Assembly (NCBI RefSeq): GCF_904849725.1
Contig: NC_058521.1
Span: 434,576,676 to 434,640,675, forward strand
Source of the DNA: Hordeum vulgare subsp. vulgare
Lineage: Eukaryota; Streptophyta; Magnoliopsida; Poales; Poaceae
Length of the DNA: 64,000 nucleotides
Reading direction: 5' to 3'
Shown here piece by piece: positions 22,344 to 31,208 of the stretch. Position numbers and translations under genes: made by a program. Each line of letters begins with the position of its first letter. Within the stretch, counting starts at the first letter, position 1. Under the pieces are notes generated by a model. That model worked only from the letters and a program-made list of their open reading frames with translations. It was not told the origin of the DNA and made no database searches.

Positions 22344-22880
22344 TTATGCTGTTGGCGTTGTCCTAGGACAAAGAGTTGATAAGAAGTTGAATGTAATTCA
22401 CTATGCTAGTAAAACTCTAGACAGTGCCCAAAGAAACTATGCTACTACTCAAAAGGAATTTTTAGCAGTCATTTTGCATGTGAAAAGTTCAGATCTTACA
22501 TAGTTGATTCCAAAGTCACTATTCACACTGATCACGTTGCTATTAAGTACCTCATGGAAAAGAAAGACACTAAACCTAGACTTATCAGATGGGTTCTCTT
22601 GCTACAAGAATTTGATTTGCATGTTGTTGATAAGAAGGGTGCTAAGAACCCCGTAGCAGATAACTTGTCTAGGTTGGAGAATTTTCTTGATGACGCACAA
22701 CCTATTGATGATAGCTTTCCTGATGAGCAATTGAATGGCATCAATACTTCACGTAGTACACCGTTGTATGTTGATTATGCAAATTATATCGTTGCCAAAT
22801 ATATACCACCTAGTTTCACATACCAGCAAAAGAAGAAATTCTCCTTTGATTTGAGACATTACTTTTGGGATGATCCTCAC
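22344..22880 (+). pseudogene. RNase H of element B (RT palm missing)
   Basis: Begins abruptly at 22344 inside the RT/RNase H connection (YAVGVVLGQRVDKKLNV, then [24 protein letters not shown]). A shift near 22480 separates this from the open frame starting at 22554 ([23 protein letters not shown], then [29 protein letters not shown]). The catalytic 'DASDYAVG' start is lost at the junction with block L. Family role: degrades element RNA in RNA/DNA hybrids. Confidence 0.85.
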
Positions 22881-24043
22881 CTTTATAAGGAAGGAGTAGA
22901 TGGTGTTATTAGACATTGTGTACCTGAACATGAACAGGGACAGATCCAACAGAAGTGTCACTCCGAGGCTTACGGAGGACACCATGCGGGAGATAGAACT
23001 ACACACAAGGTATTGCAATCAGGTTTCTATTGGCCCACTCTCTTCAAGGATGCCCGTAAGTTTGTCTTGTCTTGTGACGAATGTGAAAGAATAGGTAATA
23101 TTAGTAAACGTCAAGAAATGCCTATGCATTATTCACTTGTCATTGAACCATTTGATGTTTGGGGCTTTGATTATATGGGACCTTTTCCAAAATCCAACGG
23201 GTATACTCACATCCTAGTTGTTGTTGATTACGTTACTAAGTGGGTAGAAGTTATCCCAACTAGTAGTATCGATCACAACACTTCTATCAGGATGCTTAAA
23301 GAAGTTATTTTCCCTAGATTTGGAGTCCCTAGATATCTAATGACTGATGGTGTTTCACATCTCATTCATGGTGCTTTCCGTAAAACGCTTGCTAAGTATG
23401 ATGTCAATCATAGAATTGCGTCTCCCTATCATCCTCACTCCAGCGGTCAAGTAGAGCTAAGTAATAGAGAGATTAAACAAATTCTGCAAAAGACTGTCAA
23501 TAGGTCTAGAAAGAATTGGTCTAAGAAGCTCGATGATGCACTCTGGGCTTATAGAACTGCTTATAAAAATCCCATGGGCATGTCTCCGTACAAAATGGTT
23601 TACGGTCAAGCATGTCATTTACCTCTTGAGCTAGAGCATAAGGCTTATTGGGCAATCAAAGAGCTGAACTATGATTTCAAACTTGCTGGTGAGAAGAGGT
23701 TATTTGATATTAGCTCACTTGATGAATGGAGAGCTCGGGCATATGAAAATGCCAAGTTGTTCAAAGAAAAGGTTAAGAGGTGGCATGACAAAAAGGATAC
23801 AAAAACGTGAGTTCAATGTAGGTGATTATGTCTTGCTATATAATTCTCGTTTAAGATTTTTTGCAGGCAAGCTTCTCTCTAAATGGGAAGGTCCTTACAT
23901 TTTTGAGGAAGTATATCGTTCCGGTGCCATCAAGATCAACAACACGGAAGGTAATTTTCCGAGAGTGGTAAATGGGCAAAGGATCAAGCATTATATCTTA
24001 GATACTCCCATAAATGTTGAAAGCAATATTTTATCAATACCAT
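22881..24043 (+). pseudogene. Integrase of element B, one frame shift
   Basis: Open from 22554 to 23810, then continued in another frame to 24043. It has the zinc-binding HHCC module ([11 protein letters not shown], then CDEC), the DDE core ([28 protein letters not shown]) and C-terminal [15 protein letters not shown]. The frame changes in the A-run near 23790: with one A fewer the frame continues into EFNVGDYVLLYNSRLRFFAGKL and SGAIKI, the normal integrase tail. It ends NVESNILSIP at 24043. All three catalytic acidic residues are present, so the single A insertion looks like a late loss. Confidence 0.88.
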
Positions 24044-24045
24044 AA

Positions 24046-24386
24046 CTCCAGAGGAGTACGTAAGGGATATTTATGAGCGTGTTTCAGACTCCGAAAACGA
24101 AGAGGTATGTGATTCGGTAAGTAAACCGACTCCAAAACTTTTCTAGTAGGAATTTTTCTCTGTTTTGGAATTTTTAGAAAATTCGAAAAATTTAAAGTAG
24201 TCCAGAAAGAGCACGAGGAGGCAACAAGCCGGCCAAGCGCGAGCCACCCCTCACCGCGCCTGGGGGGCTTGTGACCACCACGTGTGCCTCCCGGACTCCA
24301 TTTTCTTGTGGAGTACTCCTTCTCGTATCATGCAATTTTCCTCTATTTTCATTTCGAGCCTGTTTCTGTCGCAGATTTAGGGCAAG
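24046..24386 (+). other. Leader of the accessory ORF with candidate intron
   Basis: Between integrase and the accessory ORF. A strong donor-like site (g/gtaagtaaacc, about 24117) and an acceptor-like site with pyrimidine tract (tttctgtcgcag, ending about 24373) frame a candidate intron of about 255 bp. The ATG at 24387 lies 13 bases after the acceptor. The middle is GC-rich and resembles an LTR leader ('gcgcctggggggcttgtg'). Splicing is inferred only. Confidence 0.45.
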
Positions 24387-24803
24387 ATGTCTTCTCAAGA
24401 TTCAGAGGGGGAGAGCTATGTGGCCGATTACCTTGCTAATCCCAAGTTCTATGGGGACTTGGCTCACTATGGTTGGACCACTGATGAGGAAGAAGATTAT
24501 GATCCCAAGGGGAAGGAAGGAACAAGATCCGATGAAGAGGAGGCTCCTCTACCCCAACCTGGAGACACATACGTGGAGTTCAAAAAGTCAAGCCTCTCTG
24601 ACTCAAGGAAGAAGCCTAAGATTTTGTTTATCCCTTCTCGTCTTTTGCAGGAGAATAAGCAAGAATTATGCCAAAGTGTGTTGAAGCTTGAAGAGGAAAT
24701 TAACAATCTGAAGGAGCAGAACTTTGTGCTCAAGAGGAAATTAAACAAGTTCAAGAACCCTACAACAAATCCACGACCATCACCTCCAAAGGAAGACAAC
24801 TAA
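24387..24803 (+). CDS. Accessory ORF after integrase in element B (acidic coiled-coil protein)
   Basis: An intact 138-codon frame in sense, where Athila elements carry an extra ORF3 (env-like in some). The N-terminal half is acidic (MSSQDSEGESYVADYLANP, then WTTDEEEDYDP); a middle basic patch (SRKKPKILFIPSRLL) is followed by a heptad-like helix LCQSVLKLEEEINNLKEQN, which suggests a coiled coil, and a Pro-rich end. No signal peptide or membrane segment is visible, so it is not a typical envelope protein. Its function is unknown. It is one of the few undamaged frames in element B, next to a broken integrase. A chance frame is unlikely given length and composition, but selection is not shown. 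Confidence 0.6.
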   Translation: MSSQDSEGESYVADYLANPKFYGDLAHYGWTTDEEEDYDPKGKEGTRSDEEEAPLPQPGDTYVEFKKSSLSDSRKKPKILFIPSRLLQENKQELCQSVLKLEEEINNLKEQNFVLKRKLNKFKNPTTNPRPSPPKEDN

Positions 24804-26333
24804 GAACGAGTATGGGCAATCCCCTTGGCTTGTGCCAAGCTTGGGGGAGTTGCCCCGGTATCGTATCACCATCACATATTTTGTCTTTACCTTTTCTTAG
24901 TTCGATCCTTTTTGGTCTTATTTTTTCTCTAGTAGAATAAAGTTCTTAGTGTTTTAGGCTTGATTTTTACTTTGTGTCACCCCTGATGTATTCGAGTTCG
25001 TGAGCCATATAATAAATAGTGTTTTAGTTAAGGGCCTTGCTTCATGCCATGATCTAAAGAAAAGAATGAGGAAAGAATAAAAGCATGAAAGATCATGTAA
25101 TGATCTTATGGGAAGTGATGGCTTCACATATAAAAAGAATGTCGATTGAAACTTGTTGTGGGTGGACAAACGTAGACCTTGGTCATTGTTGCAATTAATA
25201 GGAAGTAATAAGGAAAGAGAGGTTCACATAAAATATATCATCTTGGGCACCATATATGACTATGAACACTCACTAAACTATTGCATGCTTAGAAGTAGAT
25301 GTTGGACAAGGAAGACAACATAATGAATTGTGTTTGCTTGGTTCCGAACAATGATTATATGACTAGAGATCCCTTAGCATGTGACGCTTGCATCCACCTC
25401 ATATCAGCCAAAACTTCCGCACTAAGTAGAGATACTACTTGTGCATCCATAAACCTTCAACCCAGTTTTGCCATGAGAGTCCACCATACCTACCTATGGA
25501 TTGAATAAGATCCCTCAAGTAAGTTGTCATCGGTGCAAGCAATAAAAATTTCTCGCTAAATATGTATTATCTATTAGTGTGTGGAAAATAAGCTTTGTAC
25601 GAACCTGTGATGAGGAAGACATAAAAGCGACAGACTGCATAATAAAGTTCTTTATCACAGGAGGCAATACAAAGTGACGTTCCTTCACAGTAAGAGGACA
25701 CACATACAAACCTCAAAAGCGCATGACAACCTCTGCTTCCCTTTGCGAAGGGCCTATCTTGTACTTTTACTTTTTTCCCTTGAAAGAGTCATGGTGATCT
25801 ACACCAATTCCTTATTTCGCCTTTATCTTGGCTAACGTCATATGCTAGGGAAAGATCTATATTCATATGTCAACTTGGAATTAAGTATTCATGAATTATT
25901 ATTGTTGACATTACCCTTGAGGTAAATAGTTGGGAGGCGAAACTATAAGCCCCTATCTTTCTCTGTGTCCGACTGAAACTTTGATCTTATGAGTACCACG
26001 TGAGTTGTGGCAATTGTAGAAGACAAAAGGATGGTTGAGTATGTGGATTTGCTTTACAAGCTCTTATTTGGCTCTTTCCGATGTTATGATAAATAGCAAT
26101 TGCTTCAATGAATAAGGCTATTGGTTGTTAATTCTCAATAAGGTTCTTGATCCTTACTTTACTTTGTGAATGAATTGTCACTTTAGCATAAGAGATTATA
26201 TGATGATATTGCACTTCTAATTATGATCATGATGCCTGCATGTCCATATCTTGTTTAGTCGACACCTCTCTCTCTCTCTAAACATGTGGGCATATTTATT
26301 GATCTCGGTTTCCGCTTGAGAACAAGCGAAGTC
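24804..26333 (+). other. Non-coding 3' internal region of element B
   Basis: About 1.5 kb, AT-rich, no coding signal. The 'caagcttgggggagttgcc' string near 24836-24855 copies the polypurine motif. Much of it resembles 40860-42130 of element G ('ggacaaggaagacaac', 'gactgaaact', 'gtttagtcg...' order), so both families share this tail. The frames at 25299 and 25527 are shadows. Confidence 0.65.
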
Positions 26334-26348
26334 TAAGCTTGGGGGAGT
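26334..26348 (+). other. Polypurine tract of element B
   Basis: 'aagcttgggggagt' immediately before the 3' LTR start TGATACATCC at 26349. Confidence 0.8.
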
Positions 26349-27870
26349 TGATACATCCATTTTGCATCATGCTTTTATGTTGATATTTATCGCTTTATGG
26401 GCTGTTATTACACTTCACGGTACAATACTTATCCCTTTTCTCTCTTATTTTGCAAGGTTTACATGAAGAGGGAGAATGCCAGCAGCTGGAATTCTGGCCT
26501 GAAAAAGGAGAAAGTTTGAGATACCTATTCTTCGCAACTCCAAAAGCCGTGAAAATCAACGAGGAATTATTTTGGAATTTATAAAAAATACTGGGCCAAA
26601 GAAGTACGAGAGGGGAGCCACCAGGAGGACACAAGCCTGCTATATGCGGCCTACCCCCCTGGCCGCGCCTAGGGGGCTTGTGGGCTCCCTGTTGGCCCTC
26701 TGGTTCCCCTCTTTTGCTATAAGGAGGGTTTCGTTCGAGAAATAATCAAGAGGAGGCTTTCGGAGGAATGGCCGCCGCCACGGGGCGGAACTTGAGCAGA
26801 ACCAATCTAGAGCTCCGGCAGGGTCATCCTGCCGGGGAAACTTCCCTCCTGGAGGGGGAAATCGTTGCCATCGTCATCACCAACACTCCTCTCATCAGAG
26901 GGGACTCATCACCATCAACATCTTCATCAGCACCATCTCATCTCCAAACCCTAGTTCATCTCTTGTAACCAATCTCCGTCTCGCGACTCCGATTGGTACT
27001 TGTAAGGTTGCTAGTAGTGTTAATTACTCTTGGTAGTTGATGCTAGTTGGATTACTTGGTGGAAGATTATATTTCAGATCCTTGATGCTATTCAATACCT
27101 CTCTGGTCACGAATATTATTATGCTTTGTGAGTAGTTACTTTTGTTCCTGAGGACATGGGATAAGTCATGCTATAAGTAGTCATGTGAATTTGGTATTCG
27201 TTCGATATTTTGATGCGTTGTATGTTGTTTTTCCTCTAGTGGTGTTATGTGAACGTCGACTACATAACACTTCACCATTATTTGGGCCTAGAGGAAGGCA
27301 TTGGGAAGTACTAAGTAGATGATGGGTTGCTAGAGTGACAGAAACTTAAACCCTAGTTTATGCGTTGCTTCGTTAGGGGCTGATTTGGATGCACTAGTTT
27401 AATGCTATGGTTAGACTTTGTCTTAATTCTTCTTTCATAGTTGCGGATGCTTGCGAGAGGGGTTAATCATAATTGGGATGTTTGTCCAAGTAAGGGAAGC
27501 ACCCACCACCGGTCCACCCACATATCAAACTATCAAAGTAGCGAATGTGAATCATATGAACATGATGAAAACTAGCTTGACAGAAATTCACATGTGTCCT
27601 CGGGAGCGCTTTACCTCCTATAAGAGTTCGTCCAGGCTTGTCCCTTGCTAGTAAAGGGATTGGGCCACTTTGTTGCACCGTTGCTACTATTGTTACTTGC
27701 TACTTGCTATGAATCATCTTATCACACAACTATGTGTTACCGATAATTTCAGTGCTTGCAGAGAATACCTTGCTGAAAACCACTTGTCAAATCCTTCTGC
27801 TCCTCATTGGGTTCGACACTCTTACTTATCGAAAGGACTACAATAGATCCCCTACACTTGTGGGTCATCA
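26349..27870 (+). repeat. 3' LTR of element B
   Basis: TGATACATCC to GGTCATCA, 1522 bp. It has a TATA-like box at 26718-26723 (gctataagg) and the 'ataacacttcacc' motif also found in L and D. It is followed by target duplication GTATG (27871-27875). Confidence 0.93.
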
Positions 27871-28610
27871 GTATGTGAGCAAGTACCTAGGCGAATTCAT
27901 GATCGCTAATAAGGACAAGGAAGCGATTCTCGTGCCTTATCAACCCTCGTAAGTCATGCGCGTACATCCTTTTGACATGTTAATCATTCCTTTGCAAGCA
28001 TGGTGCCACAACTGAGGTGTACTTAATTTGTGCAGTTGGGACGGCGCCGTCGTCATCATTCTGTACCCGGAATACTCCCATGATGTGTACTTGGACTCCT
28101 CGAAGAACCTGAAGAAAAAGGATTACACACAAGTCAAGAATGTTCTCGACTCTGCCCTGTGGACCTTCAGCATGACTGGTCGATATATCAAGGTGAAAAG
28201 GTCCGGGAATAAAGCATCGGCTTTCGGCCATAAGACCGGATTCTGCTGCATCCAGCAACCGAACGAGAGTTAGGCTGATGGATTCTACCTCATGCATCAC
28301 CTACTGGAGTACAGAAGGGATCATCAACGCCTTCGCATGTCAGCTACTGCTGAAGATGCCGAGATTGTCAGCTAGGCCATAAGCATTGGAAAGACAACGG
28401 ATCATCGAATCCGAGATGAGTTTTATAACATACAGTATGAACTTGCCCAAGTGATCATGAAGCAAGTCCTCGAACCAACGGGGATGTTCTACCATGGGCC
28501 AATCACACGAGTTGATGTCCGAGCTCTGCTAAGCGCTCAGCGTCTGGACATGAAGCCTTTCACGAAGCTCGGTTGCGTCCTCCCTGACTAATCTGGACGA
28601 CTGATTGTCA
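27871..28610 (+). pseudogene. T1 ORF2, last exons with Ulp1/C48-like domain
   Basis: Resumes as SKYLGEFMIANKDKEAILVPYQPS, then a GT-AG intron (27949-28035, gtaagt...tgtgcag) and the final exon. Residues WDGAVVIILYPEYSHDVYLDSS match the His/Asp half of a Ulp1 (C48) cysteine protease, and CCIQQPNES followed by ADGFYLMHHLLEY matches the half that normally holds Gln and Cys. The histidine position and the cysteine position are both changed (cysteine is Asp, 28277-28279). TAG at 28271-28273 and further stops near 28375 and 28589 break the frame. The end VDVRALLSAQRLDMKPF is conserved-looking but unassigned. Plant CACTA elements often carry such domains; their role is unknown. Confidence 0.78.
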
Positions 28611-28893
28611 ATGACAATGCATTTTCAGAAACCATGGTCCTGAAGTAGCGTGCCTTATCAGTACTGTCTTTCTATGGAAAAACTTTGAAATTATGCATGG
28701 CGAAACTATGTGATGTAACTAAACCGTGGTCCTGAACTAGCGTAGATCGTTCTAGTTAATTAGTTTGGGTATGAGGAACTTCGTCATTTATGTTTATTAT
28801 TGGTTGCTTTTATTTTGGTAATCATGTCTCTTTATGTTTTCTTAAGTACATTATGTTGCATATTATCGTTCAAATCAACAACTCACGTTGCAG
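28611..28893 (+). other. Spacer between T1 ORF2 and ORF3
   Basis: T-rich DNA (28790-28860) ending in an acceptor-like 'tcacgttgcag' at 28893 just before ORF3. Two copies of 'tggtcctgaa(g/c)tagcgt' (28634 and 28730) form a short direct repeat. It may be an intron or an intergenic leader; nothing is coded. Confidence 0.4.
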
Positions 28894-29159
28894 GTACTAG
28901 CTAGATCACAGATGGCGAAGGGCTACTACGTTGTGTACGTTGGGAGGGTTCCAGGAGTCTACGACCACTGGCCAGCCGCTCAGGACCACGTGCACAGGTA
29001 CCCGGGTGCTAGCCACAGAGGGTCCGACAATAGAACCAAAGCGGAAATTAGTTACTTAAGGTGGTCGACACTCCAGCATGAGCAGGGCGGCACCGTCGGT
29101 ACTACATAGTCGCGCTCGTCTTCATGTTGATCGCTCTTCTGTTCTACATCATGTTGTAG
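28894..29159 (+). pseudogene. T1 ORF3: RNase H1 hybrid-binding/viroplasmin-like domain plus hydrophobic tail
   Basis: ATG at 28912 starts MAKGYYVVYVGRVPGVYDHW, continuing with QDHVHRYPGASHRG. This matches the roughly 45-residue RNase H1 N-terminal (hybrid-binding, caulimovirus viroplasmin-type) fold: YYVV.VGR.PGVY..W near the start and the PGA motif after it. The frame stops at about 29109. In the next frame the DNA encodes YIVALVFMLIALLFYIML and a stop at 29157-29159, a convincing membrane span. The simplest reading is one frame-shifted protein, near 29088, with a soluble domain and a C-terminal anchor. No RNase H catalytic domain follows. Its function in CACTA biology is unknown. Confidence 0.65.
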
Positions 29160-29446
29160 ATAGAGATGCTGAAACTTGTGGGTGTGCCATGACCATGCAG
29201 TTGCGCTTACTCGAGACATGACATGATCGCACTTATGTATCGCTATTTTCGAGACTATGTGATGATATTTTCTGTTGAATGATAATGATGATGATGATGC
29301 ATGGTATTATGACAAGACTATTGTATGTCTATGATATGTGAGAAAGGAATATGTTTAATATGATGTGATGAGACTATTGTATAGTCGTGTATAAATAAAT
29401 CACAAATACGTAGAGGGTGCAAATCTTCGAAAACTGTAAAAGTTAG
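29160..29446 (+). other. T1 3' flank, no gene
   Basis: AT-rich, with ATG-trinucleotide runs (29280-29302) and two 'gagactattgtat' repeats. It probably holds the ORF3 transcript end. No coding signal. Confidence 0.4.
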
Positions 29447-29672
29447 CAGTAGCACTGGTTAATACTTACGAGTAGCGCGGCTTATTAGGAGCGCTTTCTG
29501 CGAGCACGCGCTACTACTATAGTTAGCAGTAGCACTGGAGGGAGAAGCGCTACTGCTAACTATACTTACCAGTAGTGCTGCCCATACCAGCGCTACTAGT
29601 AGTTATTAGCTGTAGCATCATAGCAGTAGCGCTCGACCGAGCGCTACTACTATAGGATTATCAAGCGTTACT
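29447..29672. repeat. T1 right subterminal repeats
   Basis: Motifs such as 'gttagcagtagcactgg', 'agcgctactgctaac', 'gcgctactactat' and 'agtagcgctcg' occur in both orientations, mirroring 3030-3362. These are the likely transposase-binding repeats. Confidence 0.85.
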
Positions 29673-29674
29673 GG

Positions 29675-29694
29675 TAGGCTTTTCCCTAGTAGTG
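29675..29694 (-). repeat. T1 right terminal inverted repeat
   Basis: A perfect 20-bp reverse complement of 3003-3022, ending TAGTAGTG, followed by target duplication AGG (29695-29697). Confidence 0.95.
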
Positions 29695-30294
29695 AGGGTT
29701 TTAAGAGGAGATGGTTCTGGTGAAGATTTTGATGAAGATTGGCCTCCCGAAGATGAGAGGGTTGTTGGTGATGACGATGACCTTGATTTCCCCTCCGGGA
29801 GGGAAGTTCCTCGACGGAATCGCTCCATCGGAGGGCAAAAGTGCTCATGTCCGGGTTCCGCCTCGAGACGGCGGCGCTTCATCCCGAAAGTCCTCTCCTT
29901 AATTTTTTAGGTCGAAGGAGAATTTATACCACAATATGGGCACCAAAGGTGGGCCAGCAGGCCCACAAGACATGAGGCCGCGCTAGGGGTGCTTGGTGTG
30001 CCCTCGTGTCTAGTGGCCGCTTGGTGGCCCCCCTCTGGTACTTCTTCAGTCCAATATTTTTTATTTATGATAAAATAAATCTTTGTAAATTTTCAGATCA
30101 ATTTGAGATGTGCATAATAGGTATCTGTGACATAGCTTTTTCAGTTCCAGAATTCCATTTGCCGGTATTCTCCCACTTTATGTAAACCTTACATTTTATG
30201 AGAGAAAAGGCATTAGAAATACTCCACCAATGATAAAATGCATAAAAAGACTATAAATAACATCAATGAAACAAGATGCAAAATGGACGTATCA
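29695..30294 (-). repeat. LTR of element D, right piece
   Basis: Continues the D LTR after T1. It matches block L from 'agggttt' through the GATGATGAC and 'ccctccgggagggaag' segments to the LTR start TGATACGTCCATTTTGCATC on the minus strand (30294). Together with 2096-3002 it gives about 1.5 kb, the normal LTR length in this family. Sequence 30295-30299 (ggttt) would be one copy of the D target duplication. Confidence 0.88.
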
Positions 30295-31208
30295 GGTTTC
30301 GGGGCTCGCGTTGCTGCGGGGAGCGTTCGGGGTGCTCGAGTAGAGGAGCAAGGCTACTACTCGAGGTGGCTGGTTGGATGGCTCATCGGGGATCTGGTCG
30401 CTTGTTTGTGGGATTTGGAAAATTAGGAAGAGACTGGTTGGCTCGGCTATGATCCCAAGGGAAATGCTTGTGGGTGGCAGCGGCGATTGGACATGGGAGG
30501 ATTTTTAGGGACTAGGTCTACGTCTAGGTCTAGGTGGACTATATATAGCAAGTTTGGCTAGGTTTGGACCCTCCGATCTCGATCGGGCGGTCGAGAAAAA
30601 TAGTCTAGGGATTCCAATTGGAAAACCGACAATGGTTTGGGGTACGGGGTTGAACCTGACCCAATGGTCACGACTGCCAGGTTCGGGTGTGAGGGGAGTT
30701 TTCGGGCTAGGTTCCGGGCAGGTCGGTGCACTCTATAGAGGGGATAGGTGGATATGAGAAGGAAAACGGACAGCCCGCCATTAGTTTTTCTTAACAAAAA
30801 TCTTCTGCTATTTGACTCGCTATAGTGTTGAAATAAGTTTACTGGATGGGGTATAAAACGACCTCCGAATGCGATGAAATTTGGCAGATGGTCCACCTAC
30901 AATAAATTAACACCGGCTGCCAACTTTCAACCCATTCCGAGAAAGTTTTATACAAACTTTTAAAAGAAATATTTGTTGATGTCGTGCGCACGTGCGCATG
31001 TGGTCGGTCTCAAAAGGTCAACGACAAAATGGAGTGGCCAACAACTACGAACAAATGCAAGTTTTGAAAAAAGATTGACGACAACGGAGTGCCTATGCAA
31101 TGCGTATGATGCACATGATGTCATGATGAATGCAACAAACAAACGAACCACATGACGACAATGGAATAAAAAGGGAATCTTATGGAGCATCGGTTTCGGG
31201 CTATTACA
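30295..31208 (+). repeat. LTR of element E1 (left part lost to D)
   Basis: Matches E2 (45648-45828 plus 53418-54133) over about 900 bp and ends '...gggctattaca'. It carries a TATA-like box (tatatatag, 30540-30548) after 'ctaggtctaggt' units. It starts where the D LTR ends, so D inserted into this LTR. It retains an uninterrupted 'atgcttgtggg' (30464-30474), the site where C sits in E2. Frames here are not supported as genes. Confidence 0.8.

Larger units (their letters stand above)
18391..27870 (+). mobile_element. Athila-lineage LTR retrotransposon B, rearranged
   Basis: An element with outer ends TGATACGTCC (18391) and GGTCATCA (27870) and target duplication GTATG (18386-18390 and 27871-27875). 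Excision restores the T1 ORF2 frame (HREYV then SKYLGEF). Only the first 537 bp of the 5' LTR remain. They are followed by a 3.4-kb inverted block L (LTR, primer site, gag, protease), then plus-strand RNase H, integrase, an accessory ORF, a non-coding stretch, a polypurine tract and a full 3' LTR. The RT palm region is missing. The outer LTRs are very similar over their shared part (about 96% by eye). Confidence 0.9.
3003..29694 (+). mobile_element. CACTA (En/Spm) DNA transposon T1 with nested insertions
   Basis: The left end reads CACTACTAGGGAAAAGCCTA (3003-3022) and the right end (29675-29694) is its perfect reverse complement. Both are flanked by AGG (3000-3002 and 29695-29697), the 3-bp duplication expected of the superfamily. 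Removing T1 and one AGG restores a continuous LTR of element D. Subterminal repeats lie inside both ends. Three plus-strand genes follow in order: tnp2-type transposase, ORF2 with a Ulp1-like end, and a small ORF3. Subtracting nested elements A (8.1 kb) and B (9.5 kb) leaves about 9 kb of T1 itself. All three genes carry inactivating changes, so T1 is now non-autonomous. Confidence 0.96.

Noticed and set aside
30554..30896. Opposite frames of 67 and 112 codons in E1, with counterparts at 53456-53711
   Set aside because: They fall in the E LTR around its promoter; treated as LTR shadows.
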